DNA of 22,364 bases from Pseudomonadota bacterium (GTDB lineage Bacteria > Pseudomonadota > Alphaproteobacteria > Rhizobiales > Rhizobiaceae): NCBI GenBank assembly GCA_023457435.1, contig JAEWLS010000007.1:1-22364 (forward strand), given 5' to 3'. The notes under the pieces are model-generated. The model was given only the letters and a program-made list of their open reading frames with translations, made no database searches and had not been told where the DNA came from. Shown here piece by piece: positions 16,933 to 22,364 of the stretch. Each line of letters opens with the position of its first letter. Position 1 is the first letter of the stretch. A program made the position numbers and the translations under genes.

Positions 16933-17949
16933 TCAATGCCCCCCGCTGCCTTCGCGCGCGGCGTTGCGGATGTTCCAGATCATGATCGGGATCACGGCGA
17001 GCATGATGATCACGGCGATGGTAGCGCCGCGGCCGAAATCGCCGCCGCCGCGGAACATCCAGTCGAACATGAGGTTGGCCAGGACCATGGTATTCCACTG
17101 GCCGTTGGTCATCGTCAGCACGATGTCGAACACCTTCAGCACGAGGATGGTGATGGTGGTCCAGACGACGGCGATGGTGCCCCAGATCTGCGGCACCATG
17201 ATCTTCCAGAAGATCTGGAAGCCACTGGCGCCATCGATGGTCGCGGCCTCGATGGTCTCTTCCGGAATGCCGCGGAGAGCGGCCGACAGGATCACCATGG
17301 CGAAGCCGGTCTGGATCCAGACCAGGATGACCATCAGGAAGAAATTGTTCCAGAAGGGAATCGAGATCCATACCTGCGGATCGCCGCCAAGGCCCTGGAC
17401 GATCGCGTTGAGCACCCCGATCTGCTCCTGCCCGCTGCCGCGATACTCGTAGATGAACTTCCAGATGACGCTGGCGCCGACGAAGGAGATGGCGAGCGGC
17501 ATGAAGATGAACATCTTGGCGATGTTGCCCCACCAGATGCGGTCGGTGAGCACGGCGATGATCAGGCCGAGGAAGGTGCAGGCCGCAGGCACCACCAGCA
17601 GCCACAGGAAATTGTTGAAGATGGACTGGCGAAACTCGCGGTCGCCGAAGGCCCATTCGTAATTGTCGGTGCCGACGAAGTTCTGCCCGCCGCGATCCAT
17701 GAAGGACAGGCGAACCGTGTCGATGACCGGGTAGATCAGATAGACCGCGAGAATGATGAGAGCCGGGCCGAGGAACAGCCACGGCCGGATGTAGGCCTGG
17801 CGGCGGAGGTTATCGACGGCGGCCTTGCCGGTCGACCGGCGCGCCGGAATCGCCAGCTCGAGCAGCTGGTTGGCGCCCCAGAAGTAGAACACGCAGCCGC
17901 CGACGCCGATCACGATGGTCAGAATTGCGGATACGATCTGGCCGGTCAT
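16933..17949 (-). CDS. aglF: Alpha-glucoside ABC transporter, permease AglF
   Basis: This 338-residue MalF-type inner-membrane permease has two N-terminal hydrophobic segments (about 5-25 and 55-77) separated by a basic cytoplasmic stretch (RRSTGKAAVDNLRRQ). The main permease domain follows, with EAA loop EETIEAATIDGASGFQIFWK. It forms the channel with AglG. The ATG at 17949 is preceded by a GGGGGGA run. A 63-bp gap with a strong hairpin separates it from aglE, whereas the downstream genes are packed within a few nucleotides. Confidence 0.9.
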   Translation of the reverse strand: MTGQIVSAILTIVIGVGGCVFYFWGANQLLELAIPARRSTGKAAVDNLRRQAYIRPWLFLGPALIILAVYLIYPVIDTVRLSFMDRGGQNFVGTDNYEWAFGDREFRQSIFNNFLWLLVVPAACTFLGLIIAVLTDRIWWGNIAKMFIFMPLAISFVGASVIWKFIYEYRGSGQEQIGVLNAIVQGLGGDPQVWISIPFWNNFFLMVILVWIQTGFAMVILSAALRGIPEETIEAATIDGASGFQIFWKIMVPQIWGTIAVVWTTITILVLKVFDIVLTMTNGQWNTMVLANLMFDWMFRGGGDFGRGATIAVIIMLAVIPIMIWNIRNAAREGSGGH

Positions 17950-17977
17950 CGCGAAGTCCCCCCGAGGCCGAAAAGCG

Positions 17978-18002
17978 AACGGGCCGGAAGATCCGGCCCG
18001 TT
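17978..18002 (-). terminator. Intercistronic hairpin between aglE and aglF, attenuator or mRNA stabiliser
   Basis: AACGGGCCGGA (17978-17988) pairs perfectly with TCCGGCCCGTT (17992-18002) around a 3-nt loop, 10 nt downstream of the aglE stop. On the minus strand the stem ends in TT and is followed by CGCTTTTC, a weak T-rich tail. It could therefore cause partial termination, or protect the aglE message from 3' exonucleases. Either effect would yield more binding protein than permease, as with the hairpin between malE and malF in enterics. Confidence 0.75.
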
Positions 18003-18012
18003 GCAGCGACGA

Positions 18013-19365
18013 CTACTTGATCGCGTCCCAGGCGGCCTGGATCTCCTTGCCGACCTGCTCGGGCGACTTGCCGCCGGCGAGATCGACCATGCCGGTCCAG
18101 AAGGCACCGGCGCCGATCTTGCCCGGCATCAGGTCAGATGCGTCGAAGCGGAAGGTCGTCGCCTCGGTCAGCACCTGACCCTCCTTCTTCAAGGTGTCGT
18201 TGGCATAGGCATCGACGTTGACCGTCTTGAGCGGGGTCAGGAAGCCCGACTGGGCCATCCACAGCTCATGCGCGAGCGGCATCTTGAGGAAGTCGATGAA
18301 GGCGCGGGAAGCAGGGCTGTCCTTGGTGATCATCGCCAGCGTGCCGGCGCCGAGCACGGGCTTGCCGAGGTTCTTCGTGTCGTCCGCGGGGAAGTAGAAG
18401 AAGTCGGCATCGGTTCCGAGCTCCGTGCCCTCCGGGAAGAAAGACGGGATGAACGACGCCTGGCGGTGCATGTAGCACTTGGGCGGGATGCCGAAGAGAC
18501 CCTTCGGGCTGTCGCGGAAGTCGGTCGCCGCAACCGCGGCGCGGCCGCCGTCGACGAGCTTGTCGTTGGTGGCGATGTCGGCAAAGACCTTGAGCGCCTC
18601 GACCACCTTCGGGTCGTCGAACTTCAGCTCGTTCGCAACCCACTTGTCGTAATCCTCCGGCGAGTGGAGGCGCAGCATGATGTCCTCGACCCAATCGGTC
18701 GCCGGCCAGCCGGTGGCGCCGCCCGAGCCGAGACCGATGCACCACGGCACGCCGCCATCGGCGACGATCTTGTCCTGCAGCGCCATCAGCTCGGACCAGG
18801 TCTCCGGAACCTCGTAGCCGCCTTCCTCGAAGTTCTCGGGCGAGTACCAGACGAGCGACTTCAAGTCGGCCTTGTACGGCAGGGCGAAGAACTTCTCGGT
18901 GCCGTCCTTGTCCTTGTAGGTGCCGAGGTCGACCCAGCTTTCGCCGGCGCCGAAATTCTCGGCGACAAACTTGGCGTCCTCGTCCTTGAGCGGCACGAGT
19001 AGGCCCTTGGAGGCGAGGTCCTGGATCAGACCCGGCTGCGGCAGGATGGCGATGTTCGGCGGGCTGCCCGCCTGGGTGTCGATGACGATTTGCTGCTCGT
19101 AGTTCTCGGACGAGGCGTAGTTGACCGTCGCACCGGTCGCGGTGCGGAAATATTCGAGGATCGACTGGACGAGCTCCTCGTCCGGCCCGCGCCACGGACC
19201 GAATACGGTCAGCGTCTGGCCCGACAGATCGACCTTGTCGAGTTCTTCGTAGTTGGCCCAGTTGAAGCGGGCGTCCTCGCCCGGCTTGAACTTGAGATCG
19301 GCAGATGCGGGTGCGGCGAAGGCCAGCGCGGTCAGTGCCACGCCGGCTGCAAGAATGGCTTTCAT
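18013..19365 (-). CDS. aglE: Alpha-glucoside ABC transporter, substrate-binding protein AglE
   Basis: This 450-residue periplasmic sugar-binding protein of the extracellular solute-binding family 1 has a clean Sec signal peptide, MKAILAAGVALTALAFAAPASA, cleaved before DLKFK. The mature protein shows LTVFGPWRGPDEE, then TGATVNYASSENYEQQI. The C-lobe carries APASRAFIDFLK-like and ATTFRFDASDLMPG stretches typical of AglE/ThuE-like proteins. The ATG at 19365 has GGAGG about 7 nt upstream. It is the first gene of aglEFGAK and should bind sucrose, maltose or trehalose-type alpha-glucosides. No aglR-type LacI regulator lies beside it; the next gene upstream is pal. Confidence 0.9.
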   Translation of the reverse strand: MKAILAAGVALTALAFAAPASADLKFKPGEDARFNWANYEELDKVDLSGQTLTVFGPWRGPDEELVQSILEYFRTATGATVNYASSENYEQQIVIDTQAGSPPNIAILPQPGLIQDLASKGLLVPLKDEDAKFVAENFGAGESWVDLGTYKDKDGTEKFFALPYKADLKSLVWYSPENFEEGGYEVPETWSELMALQDKIVADGGVPWCIGLGSGGATGWPATDWVEDIMLRLHSPEDYDKWVANELKFDDPKVVEALKVFADIATNDKLVDGGRAAVAATDFRDSPKGLFGIPPKCYMHRQASFIPSFFPEGTELGTDADFFYFPADDTKNLGKPVLGAGTLAMITKDSPASRAFIDFLKMPLAHELWMAQSGFLTPLKTVNVDAYANDTLKKEGQVLTEATTFRFDASDLMPGKIGAGAFWTGMVDLAGGKSPEQVGKEIQAAWDAIK

Positions 19366-19483
19366 CGGAAATCCTCCGGATCGTACGCTTCGGTCGACCG
19401 GAACCTCCTCCCGGCCGCGCCTTGCGCCCAAGCTTACTCCCGCAGGTCGGCGGGGCAAGCCCAGGAGCGCCCAGGCTTGTCGC

Positions 19484-19512
19484 ATACGTGGAAGAACGAC
19501 CGTCGATGTCAA
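19484..19512 (-). promoter_or_regulatory. Candidate aglEFGAK promoter
   Basis: On the minus strand a perfect TTGACA (19512-19507) is followed after 17 bp by ACGTAT (19489-19484), a weak -10 but acceptable for alphaproteobacteria. The leader to the aglE ATG would be about 110 nt. It is the best -35 match in the 191-bp gap between pal and aglE. Confidence 0.4.
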
Positions 19513-19525
19513 CCCGACGGGTCGG

Positions 19526-19537
19526 TCAATCGATTGA
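19526..19537. promoter_or_regulatory. Palindrome with central CG, possible LacI-family operator
   Basis: TCAATCGATTGA is a perfect 12-bp dyad with the central CG usual in LacI-family operators. It lies 14 bp upstream of the candidate agl -35 box. AglR of Sinorhizobium is a LacI-family protein, so this could be its binding site, although a site upstream of -35 is unusual for a repressor. One 12-bp palindrome is weak evidence. Confidence 0.3.
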
Positions 19538-19556
19538 AAGCCGCCGATCCCGCCGG

Positions 19557-20069
19557 CTAGCTGCCGGCGCCGTTCAGCACCGTGACGGCGCGACGGTTCT
19601 GCGACCAGCACGAGATGTTGTCGCAGACAGCGACCGGGCGCTCCTTGCCGTAGGAAATGGTGCCCAGGCGATTGGCAGGGACGCCGAGACCGACGAGGTA
19701 GTCGCGCGTGGCGGCGGCTCGACGCGCAGAAAGCGCTAGGTTGTACTCGCGCGTGCCGCGCTCGTCGGCGTGGCCTTCGATCGTCACGCGGTAGCTCGGA
19801 TACTTCGCCAGCCACTGCGCCTGACGCGAGAGCGTCTGCTGCGCGTCGCCGCGAATGGCCGACGAGTCGGTGTCGAAGAAGATGCGGTCGCCGACGGTGA
19901 CGGTGAACTCCTGCTGCGAGCCCGGAGCACCGGCCCCGGGCGTGTTGCCGAGCCCGAGATCGGACGGATTGTTCGGTATGTCCTTCTTGGACGAGCAGCC
20001 GGCGACTGCGACGAGGACCGCGAGCGCAAGCGCAGCCGGGACCCTGGCGGTGAAATGAATGCGGCCCAT
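19557..20069 (-). CDS. pal: Peptidoglycan-associated lipoprotein Pal
   Basis: This 170-residue outer-membrane lipoprotein of the Tol-Pal system tethers the outer membrane to peptidoglycan during constriction. The lipobox VAVAGC ends at C25, after a hydrophobic stretch, and is followed by SSKKDIPNNPSDLGLG. The OmpA-like domain (about 65-165) includes RIFFDTDSSAI, the diaminopimelate-binding region GHADERGTREYNLALSARRA, and SYGKERP. The ATG at 20069 is chosen because AAGGAGAGG lies just upstream. An in-frame start at 20096 would add nine residues but lacks such a site. It is downstream of tolB, with a gap of 247 bp. Confidence 0.95.
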   Translation of the reverse strand: MGRIHFTARVPAALALAVLVAVAGCSSKKDIPNNPSDLGLGNTPGAGAPGSQQEFTVTVGDRIFFDTDSSAIRGDAQQTLSRQAQWLAKYPSYRVTIEGHADERGTREYNLALSARRAAATRDYLVGLGVPANRLGTISYGKERPVAVCDNISCWSQNRRAVTVLNGAGS

Positions 20070-20316
20070 CAGCCCTCTCCTTGGCATTCCTGGCATTTGA
20101 ACGAATAGCTTGACGACGCAGTAACCATGTCGCGGTTAATCGCCGCTCAACGAACAGGGTTAACAAGGAATGAAGCGTCCCCCGCTTCACATCCTGTCAC
20201 TCCGACGAACGCGCTGTCTGGCCCCGGAATCGGGCCGAATGGCGGCGCGAAGGCCGCAACAATGCGGCGATGCGCGCCGTAAGCCCCAGGACGCCGCGTC
20301 GCAACGTCGCTCCGGT
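20070..20316. other. tolB-pal intergenic gap with one hairpin
   Basis: The gap of 247 bp holds no supported gene. The only clear structure is TGAAGCG (20171-20177) pairing with CGCTTCA (20183-20189) around TCCCC. On the minus strand it is followed by ATTCCTTGTT, so it might attenuate transcription between tolB and pal, or precede a separate pal promoter. No convincing -35/-10 pair was identified. Confidence 0.4.
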
Positions 20317-21630
20317 CTACTCCAGCAACGGCGACCACGCAGGGTCGGAGGCGAAGTTGGGCGTGGTGATCGGCTGCTCGTTGCGGCCGGTCAGATCGAT
20401 CGAGTAGAGGCGCGGGCCGCCGGCGCCGGCCTGTTCGCGGAAGAACATCAGGACGCGGCCGTTCGGCGCCCAGGTCGGGCCTTCCTGCAGGTAGCCGGAC
20501 GACAGGATGCGCTCGCCCTGCCCGTCGGTACGCATGACGCCGATCTGGAACTCGTTGCCGACCTGCTTGGTGAAGGCGATGAGATCGCCGCGCGGCGACC
20601 AGACCGGGGTCGAGTAGTTTCCGTCGCCGAACGAGATGCGCTTGGCGTCGCCGCCGCCGGCGCCCATGACGTAGATCTGGGTGCGGCCGCCGCGGTCCGA
20701 CGTGAAGACGATCTGCGAGCCATCCGGCGAGTAGGACGGCGAGGTGTCGATCGCGTTGGAGTTGGTCAGCCGCGTCGTGTTGCGGCTTCTGAGGTCGAGC
20801 GCGAAGATGTTGGAGTTGCCGTCGTCGCGCAGCAGCGACATGATCACGCGCTGCCCGTCGGGCGAGAAGCGCGGCGCAAAGGTCATGTTCGGGAAGTTGG
20901 CGACGAGCTCGCGCTGTCCCGTCTCGATCTGCAGCAGATAGACCTGCGGCTGACCGCCCTCGTAGGACATGTAGGTGATTTCCTGACGCGACGGCGAAAA
21001 GCGCGGCGTCAGCACGATGGCGCGGCCATCGGACAGGAAGCGGTGGTTGGCACCGTCCTGGTCCATGATGGCAAGCTTCTTGACGCGCTTGTCCTTCGGG
21101 CCGGATTCGTCGACATAGACGATGCGGGTATCAAAATAGCCCTTTTCGCCGGTCAGCCGCTCGTAGATCGCGTCGGCGATGATGTGGGCGATGCGGCGCC
21201 AGTTGCCCTTGTTCGCGAAGAACTGCTCGCCGACCAACTGCTGGCCGGCAAAGGTGTCCCAGAGGCGGAACTCGGCGCGAACGCGGCCGTCCGCCTCGGT
21301 GGTGACGCGGCCGGTGACGAGCGCCTGCGCGTTGATGACCGTCCAATCGGCGAAGCGCGGAGCCTGGTCCGGATTGCCGATCTTCTCGATGAAGGCGGCC
21401 TTGTCGAGCGGGACGAAAAGTCCGGAGCGCTTCAGATCTGCCGCGACCACGCCGGCGATGTCGGCGCCCATCTTGTCGGCGGCGACGAAATCCGTGACGG
21501 CGATCGGCAAAGGCTCGACCACGCCCTGGCTGACGTCGATTTCCAGCACGGCGTGCGCCGGCAGCGTCACCGCGCCAAACGTCAGCGCGGCGCATGCAGC
21601 GGCAATCAGCGTCCTGAACAGCGTCTTCAT
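20317..21630 (-). CDS. tolB: Tol-Pal system beta-propeller protein TolB
   Basis: This 437-residue periplasmic protein has a Sec signal peptide (MKTLFRTLIAAACAALTFGAVTLPAHA) followed by VLEIDVSQGV. The N-terminal alpha/beta domain runs to about residue 165 and includes KGNWRRIAHIIADAIYERLTG and the hallmark GYFDTRIVYV. The beta-propeller blades carry the repeated PRFSPSRQEITYMSY, PRFSPDGQRVIMSL and PSYSPDGSQIVFTSD motifs. It binds Pal and is displaced from it by TolA. The ATG at 21630 follows AGAGG; a TTG one codon earlier is ignored. The gene lies 33 bp after tolA, in the standard tolA-tolB-pal order. Confidence 0.96.
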   Translation of the reverse strand: MKTLFRTLIAAACAALTFGAVTLPAHAVLEIDVSQGVVEPLPIAVTDFVAADKMGADIAGVVAADLKRSGLFVPLDKAAFIEKIGNPDQAPRFADWTVINAQALVTGRVTTEADGRVRAEFRLWDTFAGQQLVGEQFFANKGNWRRIAHIIADAIYERLTGEKGYFDTRIVYVDESGPKDKRVKKLAIMDQDGANHRFLSDGRAIVLTPRFSPSRQEITYMSYEGGQPQVYLLQIETGQRELVANFPNMTFAPRFSPDGQRVIMSLLRDDGNSNIFALDLRSRNTTRLTNSNAIDTSPSYSPDGSQIVFTSDRGGRTQIYVMGAGGGDAKRISFGDGNYSTPVWSPRGDLIAFTKQVGNEFQIGVMRTDGQGERILSSGYLQEGPTWAPNGRVLMFFREQAGAGGPRLYSIDLTGRNEQPITTPNFASDPAWSPLLE

Positions 21631-21663
21631 CAAGAACCTCTTTGCGTGTGCGACCGCCGGGCG

Positions 21664-22364
21664 TCAGAACATCTCGGCGGGATCGAAATTGACGAGCACC
21701 TCGGCCCAGATTTCGTGCTTGCCTTCCGGCACGAGCAGGCCGGCCTGGTCGCATTTCAACACGGCGCGCACGGCGCTCTCGTCGAACTGCTGATTGCCGC
21801 TCGAGCTGTCCACCCTGGGACGGCCTTCGAGCTTGCCGGCCTGGTCGAGATTGAAGCGGATCGAGGCGCGCAGGCCGGCGACGTCGGCGGCACCGACCGG
21901 AATCGACCAGCATCCCGACAGCTGCTGGCGCAGCGCGGCTTCCTCGCTTTGCGTGAGCTTGGCGCCGGTCGTGGTCTTGCGGCCGCCAAGCGCCGCTGTC
22001 TCGGTGGAGCGGCGCGCCCCGCCGCCCGCCGGGCTCTGCTTGTTGAGCAGCGCCGCGACCTCGTCGGCGTCGAACTCCTTCTCGGTGCTCTGCTGCCGTT
22101 GCGCCTGCTGCTCAACCGGCCGCTCGGCATCGCGGCGATCGGGCGCCTTGGCGGTCTGCGCCTGCGGCGGTTCCGGGCGCGCCATCGGCGACGGCGCGGT
22201 TTCCGGCAGCTTGACGGCTTCGGCCTCGGCGTTCTCAGCCACGGCGGTTTCGGGGGCCGGAGCCGGAGTAACCTCGCGCGGCGGCTGCGCCTGCTGGGTC
22301 TGTTCGATCGCCGGCACGGCGGCGGGCTGCTGCGGCGCGGCGGGGGCCTCGCGCGGGGTCGGCG
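21664..22364 (-). CDS. tolA: TolA, C-terminal part, 5' end outside the window
   Basis: The open frame runs off the window edge, so the N-terminal membrane anchor is missing. What is present (about 233 residues) is a Pro/Ala/Glu/Gln-rich periplasmic linker such as REVTPAPAPETAVAENAEAE. Next comes FDADEVAALLNKQSP, typical of alphaproteobacterial TolA. The globular domain III holds LSGCWSIPVG and VLKCDQAGL, whose cysteines probably form a disulfide. It ends in EVLVNFDPAEMF. TolA links the inner-membrane TolQR motor to TolB/Pal. The GTG at 22317 is an internal valine, not a start. Confidence 0.9.
   Translation of the reverse strand, partial: PTPREAPAAPQQPAAVPAIEQTQQAQPPREVTPAPAPETAVAENAEAEAVKLPETAPSPMARPEPPQAQTAKAPDRRDAERPVEQQAQRQQSTEKEFDADEVAALLNKQSPAGGGARRSTETAALGGRKTTTGAKLTQSEEAALRQQLSGCWSIPVGAADVAGLRASIRFNLDQAGKLEGRPRVDSSSGNQQFDESAVRAVLKCDQAGLLVPEGKHEIWAEVLVNFDPAEMF

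Noticed and set aside
16924..19002. A 692-codon plus-strand frame opposite aglF and aglE
   Set aside because: Antisense shadow of the agl genes. The composition is low in hydrophobic order, with many His-Asp-Glu repeats, and no ribosome binding site or family was recognised.
20147..20338. A 63-codon minus-strand frame in the tolB-pal gap
   Set aside because: It overlaps the tolB end and the hairpin, has no recognisable domain and no convincing start.

Overview
The window is GC-rich alphaproteobacterial DNA. It most resembles Rhizobiales of the Mesorhizobium/Phyllobacteriaceae type. The basis is gene content and order (a mur-sitABCD manganese cluster, an aglEFGAK alpha-glucoside operon, the end of a tol-pal operon) and intergenic palindromic repeats that look like rhizobial mosaic elements. 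No rRNA, tRNA, CRISPR, transposase or phage gene was seen.

Layout: 1-673 has no gene but carries two palindromic repeat elements (232-518 and 525-611). At 674-4731 a Fur-family regulator (Mur) is divergent from sitABCD, a four-gene Mn(II)/Fe(II) ABC importer with overlapping or nearly overlapping cistrons. A Mur-box-like palindrome lies in the divergent promoter region. At 4728-9980, on the minus strand, is a branched-chain-amino-acid-type (HAAT) ABC importer in the order livK, antitoxin, toxin, livH, livM, livG, livF. A complete type II toxin-antitoxin pair (ribbon-helix-helix antitoxin plus RelE/ParE toxin) sits inside this operon between the binding protein and the first permease. A perfect 32-bp palindrome precedes the antitoxin and is centred on its predicted -10 box. 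At 10118-11512 (minus) is a multi-spanning membrane protein of uncertain function. At 11628-12932 (plus) is pncB, nicotinate phosphoribosyltransferase. At 12933-19365 (minus) is aglEFGAK: periplasmic binding protein, two permeases, a GH13 alpha-glucosidase and an MsmK/UgpC-type ATPase. A strong hairpin separates aglE from aglF. At 19557-22364 (minus) are pal, tolB and the 3' part of tolA, which runs off the window.

Three nutrient importers (metal, amino acid/amide-like, alpha-glucoside) therefore lie side by side with an NAD-salvage enzyme and cell-envelope housekeeping genes. Two convergent gene pairs have no intergenic DNA at all (sitD/livF share CTAG; pncB and aglK stop codons abut). Most genes are ordinary. 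The point that best deserves a second look is the toxin-antitoxin module embedded in the liv operon. The toxin stop codon lies 3 nt before the livH start, and livH has no convincing ribosome binding site of its own, so permease expression may depend on the toxin-antitoxin promoter and on toxin translation.
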